From assembly GCA_002104985.1 (NCBI GenBank), contig MCGO01000040.1, positions 124,001 to 188,000 of the forward strand: a stretch of DNA of 64,000 bases, given 5' to 3'. Both the position numbers and the translations under genes were made by a program. Origin of the DNA: Rhizoclosmatium globosum (Eukaryota > Chytridiomycota > Chytridiomycetes > Chytridiales > Chytriomycetaceae). Under the pieces are notes generated by a model that did no database searches, had not been told where the DNA came from, and was given only the letters and a program-made list of their open reading frames with translations. This document shows positions 31,221 through 44,900 of the stretch, in pieces (within the stretch, counting starts at the first letter, position 1; every line of letters begins with the position of its first letter).

Positions 31221-31378
31221 GACGTTCTTGTCATTGGATACCGATCTTACGCGCTCTCGTCATGGGATATTATATATTACGATCTGACGTTCTTGTCATT
31301 GGATACCGATCTGACGCGCTCTCGTCATGGGATATTATATATTACGATCTGACGTTCTTGTCATTGGATAATGATCTG
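31221..31378 (+). repeat. 65-bp minisatellite, about 2.4 copies
   Basis: Unit starts GACGTTCTTGTCATTGGATA and ends ATTACGATCT. Copies begin at 31221, 31286 and 31351. The first two differ at a single base (CTTACG/CTGACG); the third is truncated after about 28 bp. Each unit contains the near-palindromic ATATTATATAT. Confidence 0.92.
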
Positions 31379-31962
31379 ACGTTCTTTTTGCCGATCTGGG
31401 GTGGAGGAAGAGAAGGGAAAGAACAGTATGTAGGACTGTAGAGTGTGGAATACTTATTTTTGGCAAATAAAGGTTATGGTGGAAGTCTGGAGAAAGCCCC
31501 TCCTTGTTGCGATACTTCTATTCATGAAACCATGTATCTGGCATCTTGATACACCCATTCTCTTTCGTCCCAATTTTTTTTTTGTTATGAAAACCTGTTT
31601 AATCAGTCTGGGTTGATGGGAGATTCATGAATCTCATTTCAGCAAGATTGAAGTTGATTTTAAATCTTTTGGTAGGTACAAGAGATGATGCTAGAGTGAG
31701 ACAGGAACATTTAAAAACTAGACAAAGTTTAATAGATGCAATCTCAGACAGACACATGTTGCATATTGTATGGCTAGACCACTATTCAAGAGGCTGTGGG
31801 ACTGTGGTGAGACTCATTCAGAATCAAGGGAAACTGGCCAAAATTCTTGGATAAATGCCTTAGTTCAAGGCAAGAGTATCATTGTTTTGATCAACATAGT
31901 TTAAGATCAGAGCATAAAGTTAGTGTGAATACAACATCAGGTCATCATCAACTTTAATTTTT
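31379..31962. other. Gene-poor spacer, second part
   Basis: A 75-codon frame at 31627-31854 (plus) reads NLLVGTRDDARVRQEHL but has no partner exons and no recognised family. Otherwise AT-rich sequence that includes the 3' region of the sulfotransferase gene. Confidence 0.4.
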
Positions 31963-33373
31963 TCAGTCTACTCCAAAGTAAGAATGATAATCAGCAAACG
32001 ACTCCTGCAACTCTTGCATTGAAGGAATACCATACGCAGATTCTACCCTCCTCCGTTCCTCCACACCCATCACCTTCCTTGTCGCAAAAGGTGGATTCAT
32101 CCTAACATACTCACGCATGGCCTTTTCAAAGTCTGCCGAGAAGGGCATATCAAAGTGCTTGTAAATCGCCTTGACAGTCAAAATAGGATCGCGCACGAGA
32201 GCGTCATGGGAGACGTCAAAGAATTGTTTTGATGAAATGGCATGGTTGGAAGAAGGTGGAGGTGTTGCGATGTTGGGGAAGGGGGTGAACCAGTCTTGAG
32301 CGACGCGGCGGCGGAGGTCGAGGAGGGATGTTGACATGTGTTTTAGTTCGGTTGTGCAGAAGGAGGTTACAGTTGAGCGTGGGAGTGGGGTTGATTGGGA
32401 TGTGGAGAGGGAAGCGAGGCGGGCTGTGAGGAGCGTTAAGGAGGGGAGGACTTGGGGTATTTGCCTGTGGGTTGTGATTATACGGGCGTTGGGGAAGACA
32501 GAGAGGAAGGAGGGGAGGGAGTGGGAGTGGAAGTTTGATTTTAGAATAATGTGGGATTTTGGTTTGTATGTGGATGTAAGGGCTTGGAGATATCGTTTGA
32601 GATCTGGATTGGGTATTGTAAGTTCAATGAATCGATGTCATAAGAACAAGGAACGTACAGATATACACTTCGAGCATATATTCGTTATTGAATCGCAGAG
32701 ATGAAACTTTGCTGTCGATGATACTCCAGAAATACAGTTGATGCTCAAGAATCATGCAATCGTCTTCAAAGTCGGTTGGATCCTTTCTGTGAGACTGAAA
32801 ACAAGAGATATAGAAGGATGGAGCCAGACGAGGTTCATCCAGCATAATACGTCCTTCACGATCAATATTAGGATGGTCCTGATAGCCTCTCTTTGAAGGT
32901 GGTGGAAACAAGTCCTCCATCAGCATCTTGTCCATTTCAAAGGCTCTGAACGCCCGCGCCCCTGGATCGCAAGCAAGCAGCCTCTGCAGCAGCGAAGCGC
33001 CAGCGTGTGGCAAGCCCGTGACTAAAAGCGGCGGCGGAAGTGGGATATCGGCAATCTCCTTCTTCGCGAGGACCCACTTGATCAGGGCCCGCCGCGTCCG
33101 CAGCGCCGCCTCGATCGCCTTTGCAAATGTCCAGCGTCGCAGCGGCGTCAGTTTCGCCGCAGAGCCCACGAGCGCCGCCAGCATCGCAGCGACGAGTGGC
33201 TGCCGCCCAAACACCTTCTCCTGATCGCTGCCGTCCGCCTCCAAGAGACCGCCAAGTCGCCGTTGCGGAATCGCGTACACTGGCGCACCAATCAGCCACT
33301 CGATTAGGACAAGGAACCGGTCGAGGAGGGAGTATAAAAGGGGTGGGTCGTGGCTGGCAACAACGGACTCCAT
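31963..33373 (-). CDS. Sulfotransferase family protein (Sulfotransfer_3-like)
   Basis: Two exons (32659-33373, 31963-32603) around a 55-nt intron (GTACGT...TCCAG) give 451 residues. The PAPS-binding P-loop appears as LLVTGLPHAGASLLQRLLA, where the usual GLPRTGTT has His and Ala substitutions. Downstream come the 3'-phosphate region FPNARIITTHRQIPQVLPSL and the C-terminal DALVRDPILTVKAIYKHFDM. The N-terminal 100 residues carry a hydrophobic helix, so the enzyme is probably membrane-anchored. The GC content of the first half (32,930-33,250) is visibly higher than its surroundings. The acceptor is unknown; lipids, glycans or other small molecules are possible. Loss of the Thr in the P-loop means activity should not be assumed. 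Confidence 0.82.
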
Positions 33374-33583
33374 TTCAGTGCTTCTTTTGAAGACGGCTTG
33401 AAGAATCCCAATTCAAGTATTAAACTCATAATAACAAGTCGCGTCTTTGTTATTAAGGAATCTAATCAAGGAACCTGTCTTTGTTCCTTCTTTCTGCTTC
33501 TCCTTGTTTCGATCGCTGCTGCACACAAAGCACGTTGGAAATTCCTCCTTCGCCTCCACAAAAACTCTTTCTCAAAAGAAACA

Positions 33584-35122
<1,539 letters not shown>

Positions 35123-35406
35123 GCGATGGTGTCTTGATATTGTCTTGAGATGTGTCTTGAGTATTAATGCTAAATAAAATCCATGTTGCGCTCTGTATAA
35201 TTTCAATTGTACTCCTAAATTCCCAGCTTGCGAAACGACCATGCCTCATCAAGTTTTGCACATGAGGTGCAGTAGAACGTGCACATTTACTGTAGAGGGT
35301 TCCTATACTTCACATTTTATAAACAAGAGATAGGGGAATGATTTTGCTCCTCAAGATCTCAATGTCAATGAGAGGAAATGGCATATACAGGAATATATTA
35401 GCGTCA

Positions 35407-36196
35407 TCAAATTCTTCCTCCACGACCAGCAGCCATTTGGATATTTCCACCACGACCCACAACTCTTCCTCGGGCAGCTTGTGCTCTTGCCACAGTTGCC
35501 TTTCCCCTTCCCAAACCAATTCCTCTTCCCTTTGTCGCGCCTGGTCCGATTCTTTTGAACATTGGCGCATTTTTAAGCATATCAGGAACGACAAAGAAGC
35601 GAACTTGAGAACTGTATTGTGAAGGACGGGGTTAGTTGGGTGCGCAGTCAAAGATGGGTGACAGATGCTGTCATTTCCACCAACTCCAAGTTCATAGTCC
35701 ATTCAACTTCGAATCGAATAATCCAAAGTCGAGTTTCTTCCTCGTTCACATCTGCCTTTTGCTCCTAACACAAACCTCATCCCTCCCAACTCTCCAAAAC
35801 GCCCAAAACTCCAAAAAATACTCACCCACGAACAAAGACCTGATCCAAAACCGACGTCTTTCCGTCCCGCTGAGTGACTGTTATGTTTTTGAGTTGGACG
35901 TTCATGTTGTCTTCAGTGTCAAGGAGAGTTCCTCGGTACAGCACGCCTGTTTTCAGCTCAAGAGTGACAATGTGGCCCATGGCCTCGTGGAGCAGCTATG
36001 TTTAAGAATGAGAGGGTTAGTTTGGTTGGTTGAGGTCGGATTGGATTGTGTGGGTAGTGCGTGGTTCTGAGGGTGAACATTCTTCATTGATGTGAGACCG
36101 GGGTGGATGAAATGGCTGAAGAGTTGATTCGTAGTGTCTGGAGAGTACAAGGATGAAGGAAGGTTATGCTACCTTCACTGGGACACCGATAGACAT
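35407..36196 (-). CDS. SMD3: Small nuclear ribonucleoprotein Sm D3
   Basis: Three exons (36173-36196, 35826-35995, 35407-35611) encode 132 residues of the Sm-ring subunit of spliceosomal snRNPs. Sm1 motif: [19 protein letters not shown] with DNMNVQL. Sm2: [20 protein letters not shown]. The C-terminal tail has the expected Gly/Arg repeats ([27 protein letters not shown]) that are methylated in orthologs. The first exon holds only eight codons (MSIGVPVK). Introns of 177 and 214 nt are long for this window and resemble those of other highly expressed genes here. Confidence 0.95.
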
Positions 36197-36447
36197 TCTT
36201 GCTTTCTGTTGCTTTTTTCTCTTCAACCAATAAACTTCTACTCTCGCATCTTCTACAACTAATTTCATTTTATTTGATGGGCGAAACGGCAAATTATAAC
36301 AGAGACTCCAGGTCCTGAGGCCAGAATGAAAGAAAAGAAATGAGATAAACACAAAGGGAGAGCAAAACACGAAAATGAGAACAAAGAATATGCAGATAAC
36401 CTCCTCCTTTTCCGGTTCCAAAAACCAAGTTTTGATAAGGGTGGTGT

Positions 36448-37226
36448 TTACACAGAGTTTCTCCAGTTGAGCACTTCCAAAGCAGCGTAGGCAGCCCATG
36501 CAACAAAGCACAACCACGAGGACACAACAGCAAAGTTGACAACTCCCAAGCTTTTTGGGTAAGTCAGTGATGTCTCTTGCTCAAAGAAACCTCCGCTGAA
36601 AATGGTTCCACAGGCAAATCCTGCTCCAGAGAACTGGTTACATGTTGTGTTGATACCAATGGTGGCAACAACGGCCATGAGGAATGCAATAAGAGTCTCG
36701 ACAATGGCAGCGACAGCCATTCCGAAAATGAGACGTACGGCACGGAATTCGGCACGGACAATGTAGTAAAGCGATGCAGAACCAATGATCAACGCTAGAA
36801 GCATACTAGCTGCTGATAATCTAAACAAAGAAACATATATCAACTCTCGTTTCTAGTCAAAGGATGACTTTGTGTCTTACCCCATGATACCTGAACAAGC
36901 ACTTGAGTTTGCGTTGAAGAGGTAGTATCCAGGGTTCTGAGCATCTTGGTGGTAATCTTGAATATAGAGGATACAGATGGAGGAAGGACCGTATCTGGCC
37001 TGGTCCGCAATACCACCAAGAACGATGATGGCAGTGAGCTATAATAAAAATTTTGGTGGCTGTCAATAAGGGTTGCTGGCAGTTTCGATGGGAGACAATG
37101 ATGGAAACGAACCAATTGAAGGGCGTGAATTCCTCCGTAGAGTCCGATACGAAGCCAGTTAGAAGACTGGTTGGTAGTGAAGATGTTAGTAAATTGGTTT
37201 GAAACGGAGGCATGCGTAAGAGAGAG
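36448..37226 (-). CDS. Four-helix (MARVEL-like) membrane protein; first exon unresolved
   Basis: Exons 37113-37226, 36881-37038 and 36448-36820 join in frame with 74- and 60-nt introns. Four hydrophobic helices are seen: IGLYGGIHALQLLTAIIVLG, LSAASMLLALIIGSASLYYI, FGMAVAAIVETLIAFLMAVV, and VVNFAVVSSWLCFVAWAAYA. A Cys-containing loop (INTTCNQFSGAGFACG) sits between the last two. The layout resembles MARVEL/Nce102-type tetraspan proteins of eisosomes or the secretory route. The upstream exon starts at an acceptor (CTATAG, 37227-37232), so the initiating exon lies further upstream. The nearest ATG (MLQP, near 37265) would imply a 28-nt intron, which seems too short. Confidence 0.65.
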
Positions 37227-37743
37227 CTATAGGTTAGGAGAAGAAGGAGTGCACTGGTTGTAGCATTGTATCTTTGCAATTTGATGCTAGTCTTTGCTAG
37301 CGGGCCCCAGCTTTTCGGTTGTGAAGGGTGTCGAGCTTGTGCTGATGAAACCCTGCACCATCGTATCACAGTTTCAAGACACCATCTTCACGACTCTCGC
37401 ATCGATAGACCAGTCTAATGAGATCTTCTGAAGAAGGATGGGCAGTTGCATTGCTGACTCCTTCGCACGATAGGCTGATCACTCGCTGTTGCCTCCTTGA
37501 GACACTATGCCCACGTCATCCCCTTCATCAAAGTCCCTCCACTTCGCCATGAGAGCCCATCTGCTCTATTGAAATGGCTCGGGCAATGCAAGATCGTGCA
37601 AGCTGAGGTACTGTACCATTTTTGAGGTTTTTGCGTGAAGAAGAGGTCTTTGACGAAATTGGAAAAAGCAAGGAAGACACTTCACACCACCTTGTTCCTC
37701 TTGTGGCCCTTATTTTGAAACGAGTAAGCCAAAATGCTCATAT
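37227..37743. other. Region with the unresolved 5' end of the tetraspan gene
   Basis: Holds the start of the tetraspan gene and the 3' region of the glycosyltransferase gene. No other coding segment is supported. A minus-strand frame near 37290-37369 begins MVQGFISTSSTPF and could be the missing first exon, but I found no consistent donor. Confidence 0.35.
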
Positions 37744-40700
37744 TTATTGAAATTCAAACAACTTAACCCATTCCTTTGTGAATTTCTGCAATCCAAACTC
37801 CCTTCGTACAGCTTTGCCAGCCATCCATCTCTCCAAACCAATTTGAGTCCCTCCTCCTTCATTCCATATCCTAACAATCTCAACTGCCATAACATCTTCC
37901 ATTACACTCTGCGAAACAGTATCATCGACTTCTTCCTCCCTTTCCTCCCCTTTTCTTACTAATTTACTGCAATCGAAATGAATCAAGGATCCAAGATGAA
38001 ACCTTGACACACGCAAGCCTTTGATGTTAGCTTCTTCAATTATGTCCATAAGCTCAAATGTTTCATTCAGGCCACCACATTGCATGCTGACAACTGGAAT
38101 TCCCAACGCAAGGCTCTCCAGTACAACAATGGGCATTCCTTCCACTCGTGAGGTCATCAAAAGAACCGGATTCGTACTAGCGCTCAGTAGAAACTGCGGA
38201 ATATCCGCATGGGGTACAGAATAATGAAATTGAGTCGTTGATGTATGTGAACCCCTTCCAATCAAAGGAGCTTCCAAGTATCTATCCTTTTGCAGATTGG
38301 AATATACCTCATTCATCAATGTACCCGTTCCAACCATATGTATGTGAGGACCAGATTTCGTCTTGTCTTTGACATAGATGGCATGCGCCTTTGAAGCGAC
38401 TCGAATCCACATTAATGGATCTTTCTGCTCTTCGAATCTACCAATAAAGTAAAGGGCTGGAGTATTCACAGAGTTGGAGCTTGCGTAAGGTCCCAGGGCG
38501 GTTATTTTGCGCAACAGTTTCAGTCGACGGTTAGAGTCTTCTGTCGATGTGCTCTGATCCAGTTTGACCAAAGCCCCTAATCCTCGCGTAAATTTGTCGC
38601 TCGAAATACGGTCGGGGTTCAGAAGATCCAAGGGTGGGGGGATCACAGCAATTGATTCCATATGTTTGCCTTTGAGTGGTGCACAACGCCCTCCATGCCA
38701 AACACCATTGCTATCTTCAAAGCAATCTTCGGTGCTATTCATAGGTTTACCCAACACTGCATCCCCATGCCCTAAAACGTGAATGTAATGGTCTTTTAGG
38801 TTTTGAGAGACAACCACACGCTTGCTGAGTAAATGCGAAATGCGTGCGCTTCGGTGTTCCCAGTTCGAGTTTTCTGGCGGTGGATGATGTAGATGAATGA
38901 TGTCAATCAAAGATTTCGGAATGTCTTGTGTCGTTTGGTTCACTTTTGACAACTTCCCCCATTTCTCAAACAACTCATATCCTAAAACATATACGTTCAT
39001 AAATTGGAACTCAAAAAGCACGTACTTACCCACAACTGTCCGGGAATTGACAGACACAACACAATCTCGACTTTCTGCCAAATATTCCACAACACCTTTT
39101 TGGACCTTCAAGTCTTTCGACAGAGATTCCAAATGAAACACTTCGTTCACGTGTTGCTTAAAGAATTGAGACCACGGGTGAGGATGAGTATCTAAACTTC
39201 GAGCGACAACCAAGGTTGTTGACGCATTAATCGAGGCAGCCGAACCAAGAACGTGGATATCATACAAGTCCGCTCCTCCCGTTACCATCCATGGAACCAT
39301 ATACAGCAACGAAATAGTCTTCGCCCCAGCGTTTCGTTTTTTTCTGATGAGTCGATCGAACGAGCTTGGATTGTAGGGGAATATGTGTGCGGGATAGAGA
39401 GGCTCAAGAGGAGATATTGGGTTCGCCAAAGACCCATTATTTCCTACTTTTTCTGATACACGTACATAGTTATGCCACTTGACGTCAATAAGTCCAAGCT
39501 TCTCAATGTATTCCTGCCGTATAGACCAGCGAAGCTGTAAATGGGGATCCAACTCAGGATCCACAGCCTCAAATGTTCGATAACAAGGCATAAAAGCTTC
39601 CAAGTCACCATAACTACTATCGTCAATACCCAACCGTTTTGCGTTCCTAGCCTTCAACATCCTCTCCGCTTCTCCAAATGGTAAATCCCCAAAAATCACA
39701 GGATTATTATACCGCCCTTCATGTAACCACTCTGAATCCGCAACCTTCCCAATCTCCTCTACATCTGCACTCTTTCCATTGGAGAACCGTCGAAACAACC
39801 ATTCCCAAACCCCACTCTCCTTCACATTCCCTTCAAAACTCTCCTTCATAATCCGACTACTCATCCCTAAATCATGCCGCCGATACCAAAACAGCCCTTC
39901 CTCACCGCCAACAACCCCAACACGACGATACGAAGCCATACGGAGCCAGAAATCATAGTCCTCAAAATACCGAATCGCCGTCCGCGGACACGTCCCACCG
40001 ACAGTTATGTAGTCCCAGCGTGACACGACAGACGTTGAAGTTAATGGGTTTTTGGTCTTGAGGATCCCGATGAGGTCTGACGGTGATGGCGGGGTGGCGG
40101 AATGGATGTGTGACTTGTTACTATCGATTCCAGCGCTCATGGGAGGTGGTGACGAAGAGGGTTGCAAAGGGTTGTCACAGATGGGTGCTAATGGATCCGG
40201 GAAATGCATAACCGGCATATGGAGAAACGCAACGCGAGTGTTTCCGTGGCGGTGTGATGGTCCAAATGTTTTTATCGCGAGGAGTGAGAGTTTTTCGAGA
40301 GCTGTTGGGGAGAGGAGGTCGTCGGGGTCAAAGAAAAAGACATTGTGGCTTCTGGAGGCTCGGACGCCCGTGTTTCTGGATTCGGCAAGACCGCGGTTTT
40401 GGGGGTGGTGAATAATGCGGGTTGGAATGTGGCGGAAAGATGGTAGGGGTTGAGAAGATATGGTTTCTGGAGGAAGTTCCTCAAAGTAATGCGGAGAAGG
40501 AACGTTTCCAAAGAGGAGCGACTTGAGCTTACTGTCGTTGCAAAAAGGGTCAAGAGCTGACTGATTGTAGGTTGGCAGAGTCCCATCCCAAAGTCCTCCT
40601 TTCTGATTTATCAGGTCCTGGAACTCGTTCAATGATTGTGTTGACGGAAGAGTCGGTTTCGAACCATCATTAACGATGATAATTTCAAAATCCGAGAAAG

Positions 40701-41857
40701 ATTGTGTACTCAATGATTTCAGCGTTTGCAGAAACCATAGTGAGTGCGGAACATTGTAAAAGGGAATAATGACTGATAATGAAGGTCTCCACCGACTTTT
40801 CAGAAGTGATAAATGTGACAATGTCTCTGGAAACTCCCGTTTAACAGTTCTGACATTCATTTGACAACCAATTATCTCTTCATGGTGGTTGTTCCTGTCT
40901 ATGGTCTCAGTTGACTTAAATAGAGGAGCAGGAATATGCAATCCCGTAAAACCAGCTAATCCAAACTGAATCCAAAACACAGAGTTTCTATTGCAGATCC
41001 CATTGGAAGCAGCCTTGAACAATATTTTGCCAGTTGTTTCCCAAAACCTCTCAAATGACATCCAGTCTCGAATGGATAGTAGCATTGAAGACGAAGGAGG
41101 AATTGGAGAACGTCCATCAGTGAGGTGAATAGTTTCAATTGACCCAACAGACACATCATAGGCGTTGTATTCTTCCTCACTGAATGCCACTTCCATTTCA
41201 TCGACTAGAATATTCGAGAAAACAAATTTTTGAATCGTTTCGTGAGGTGACTGGTGGTACATGGTCACAAGATGGGAGAGTGTATTCTTGTCAGTCAATG
41301 CCTCACAGTTGTCGAGAAACAAGACAAGGCCAGAGTCATCCGCCCTCTCAGATATAACTTCTCTGAATGATTCTTTTCGTGTCGCGTATGTGGATGCTGA
41401 GTTGGTGTCGGATGCAGATGTCAAACATTTGAGTCTGGGTTGATGATTACCAGACCAGCGGGACGAAATCAACGCGCGCGTTTCGTCGTCGCATAGTTTT
41501 GAGGATGCTGAATTATGTAAATAGATGGTAATTGAAGAGATGTTGATATTTGGACTGCTTTCTTGTTTTGTGATGGATGACACAGCATCAAACACATGAG
41601 CCTCAAGAGACAGCGGAAGTCTGTCCACTTTGCATGTTAGAATAATAGAGACTGAAGTGGGCGAGACTAAATCCAGAGTGAGTTGCTTTGCACAAAGTAC
41701 GCGATTACTCACACTGCCTTCGAGCCGTAGGGTCACTTGAGGATGGAATGTTTGAAAACTGGAGCAACACTGAGAAAACCCCAATCAGAATGGTCGCAGC
41801 GGATGCGCGCAACAGAAATGAGGACGGGGTCGGCCTGGGCGTTTCGGATGAAGTCAT
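37744..41857 (-). CDS. Bifunctional-type glycosyltransferase with GT2 and GT4 domains
   Basis: Three exons (41713-41857, 39030-41666, 37744-38981) give 1,339 residues. The ATG at 41857 starts a type II membrane anchor (FLLRASAATILIGVFSVLLQ). Domain 1, about residues 330-680, is GT-A/GT2: PSLSVIIPFYNVPHSLWFLQ, IIIVNDGS, the acidic FFFDPDDLLSP and YFEDYDFWLRM. Domain 2, about residues 850-1320, is GT-B/GT4: PWMVTGGADLYDIH, LYFIGRFEEQKDP, HIHMVGTGTL, and SRVEGMPIVVLESLALGIPV with the family Glu pair. The second intron (38982-39029) is 48 nt and leaves the frame open if retained. A Golgi enzyme that assembles a polysaccharide or glycoprotein glycan with two sugar donors is inferred. No nearby gene gives a pathway clue. 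Confidence 0.85.
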
Positions 41858-41962
41858 AACAAATCTATTTTATTATTTATCAAACTGTGAAATGAAAGGG
41901 AAGAAGCGAAGAAAGCCAAAGCGACAACAGATAAACTCCGCTTCTGATAAAACAAAGTAGTA

Positions 41963-44900
41963 TCACCAAAGCCAGCCTCTGGGCTTTTTAACGGGAGTTT
42001 GAGGTTGAGGATCCAAATTTGGCTTTGCTTTCACCACAAAACCATCCAACACAGCTCCAAGACGATTCATTTCCTCTCTTGAAAGATCTGCACGCAATGT
42101 TGTGTGTTCGTCATTTTCAAATGGTGCCAACGCAAACATAACGTCCACATTCAATAACCTTGCCTCCTTTGCCTCGGCAATTAATTTTGATGCACATCCG
42201 ATGTATTTTAGTCCAATTTTAACTAATCCCGAAATCTCCAAAATTCGCGCATTTTGGTTTGTTCGAAATGGTGGCTCGTCGTAAACCTTTTCATTCCCAA
42301 GGCCAATTTGTTCCGCCAACTGAGAAGCCTCCCCCATTCGCCCCTCCAAATAATTGAAAATTGCAAAGCGCACGTCTTCGGGTGTATCAAGGTCCCAATC
42401 CCAAACAGAAGGAATAGGGTGGAAGGTAGTTAACAACGGTTCTCCCATTCTTTGTCTCAGCTGTTGAGAAATGCGTGCATTTTTGTTGTGATTCTCGAGC
42501 TCAATTGATCGGTCAGAGCGAGGCTTGAACTCGCTGAATCCTTGATCATATTTTGAGTAAACCATTTTGATGCCAACATCGGGAGGCAATTTCTCAAGAA
42601 TCACGGAAACACTGGCAAGGTCGCGTTGTTGAGTTTGGTGCGCGTTGTCGTCCAGCACATTGCCCGTGTCTTTGGAGGCAACAAAAAGAGCAAAGTCGGT
42701 AACTTGAATAAACTTTTCTGTAATACTTCGAATTTCGAACAACTGTTCTGTGACTCCCGGAGGATCAACTTCACTACAGATTAGACAACATCGTGAAAGC
42801 TACAAAAACAAACCAAATATGACCGATGGACCATTCTCCAGCTGGATTCGACACACAAAAAGGCGATCAGTTGAGTCCTCAGGATTGTCCCCTAAAGGTG
42901 ACTTAACTCGCTGATCAGGTCCCAACTTCAAGATTGTTTGAAATCCACGAGTTTTGCCGCTGTTTTTCGCCCTACAACTTTGTGTTAAAAAAATAAATAA
43001 TGGAAGAAAGTGATTTACCCGACAAATGTTACGACCGCACAGTCGTTCAGTGCACATCGGAGCTCATAAATTGGCTTGAAAATTCTCTTAATGAGCTTAA
43101 GGACCGCTTTTTTATCCTGGTCTGACTTCAGATTTGGGAAGCAAGAACAGCTTAATAATGATGAATGGTTTTGGTGCTTTTTCCATTCTGCAACAATAAT
43201 CTGCTCTTGGTCTTGTAAGACAAGCACACTCTCCATTTCTTTCTCCTCCATGATGAAACTTAAGACCATAATTGTAAAAGCTCGGTACTTCTTGGCAGAA
43301 AGGAAGTAATGGCCAATCCCTGTGATTATTCCACCCACAGTCCCGACGCCTCCTGCAGCAGCCATATGAAGTCCCGCAATTGTAACAACTGGAATCAAAG
43401 CACCAATAACTGCCCCAATCATTAAAAGTACACCAATAAGGAGAACAGTATGGCGAACCCATTGGCCGTATGCAATATCCAGTTCATACATCACTTTCGC
43501 TATGACATTGTCAGCAGTTCCTTTCATTGCATCCAGTGCTTTGACAGCACATCCTTGTTCAACAGTCACTGATAGTAGAGTTTCGGATAATACAACATCA
43601 CTTTTTTTCATAGCGACAAAATCATCAATGCCAAGCCTCCAGCAATCAAGGACAGGTGTGTTGTCTAATCTAGCAAACCCAAGACCACACTTTCCTGTGC
43701 TCAAGCACTCAAGTACAATTTTCCCAGCTGCTGAATGCAAAAGTTGTGGCATGTCAAGATCTGATGCTACTCCCATTGCACGTTCGACAATGGTGATTGA
43801 AATCGATTTTGTGTCGTCTCCAAAAGAAGCAAAATTGAGAGTTGTCATCAATTCCCAATCATGTACCATCAACATCAATTCCATTGAAAATTGGTCAGAA
43901 TTGCCTCTACAAATCAAAATTATTAAAAAGCGAATAGGGTACAGACTACTCACAATAATGATGAAGGAGCAAGTTTTGCTGCTTCATTTTCAAAAACAAA
44001 ACTGTTCAAATCAAGAGACAATAATTCATGCCCAACAAGCTTAAACGTCACCGTCTTTGGCCAGGTATCCTTGTCAGCATTTTTGAATATTCCAATGGGA
44101 ACATAGACAATCGCAACGTTAACAACAGCATGTTTAGCAAAATAATTGCGTAATAAGTCTCTTTCATAGGTCAGGAGTTTAAAACGCAAGGGATCCAAAT
44201 GGTTGACGTGACTAGCAGAATCACACACGAAGTTAATCGTTTCAAGTGCTTTCGCGATTTTAATATTTTCCAGAGCATAATTAAGCACAATCACTCTCCC
44301 TGGTACAGATGAGGTAATTTCAGTTGGAGACTTTGCCTTCATTGTGTGCAGGCAGTGTTGTCGGAGTTCCGAGATTTTTTCAACAGATCCCTCCTTATTA
44401 AAACACTCAGAAAGCTCCATAAACATTGAAGTTCGAAGATTGTCACTCATTTGGTCGATCAAGTAGACTGTCTCTGTGAAAACATCGGTGTGGTTTAAAA
44501 CAGAAACAATTTGTTGCCGTTCTTCTTGATGTCGAACTTCATTGGGATGATAGCGTACAACACTTGTCAAAGCGCTAGCTGCAAATGAAAGAGTATTGAC
44601 TGGGTTAAGGCTTGGGAGCTTTAGTTCTGTCAGACCATGAATCCCAAAAAGACCATTTCTGTCAATTTCCATCTTTGGAAGAGGAGAAAATGACACTGAA
44701 TAGGCTACATTATTTGATTGTGATACAACTTGAGCTTGCAAGCATTCATTCAAAACAAGATGGGCCAGATTTCCAAACGGGCCTTGACCAGTTATCATAA
44801 TTGTACAATTATAGTTAAGTACAGCTTTTTGCCCCATCAATGATTGTTGGATCAATTTTACAGGACATTTGGGCAAAATATCATGAAGTTCTTGAGTATT

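Noticed and set aside
30788..31441. A 217-codon plus-strand frame in the gene-poor spacer
   Set aside because: The start is doubtful, the C-terminal third is the 65-bp minisatellite translated, and no conserved motif is visible. Kept only as possible unannotated transcription.
31627..31854. A 75-codon plus-strand frame with a helical look
   Set aside because: No flanking exons, no promoter and no family. Could be a relic but support is too thin to call.
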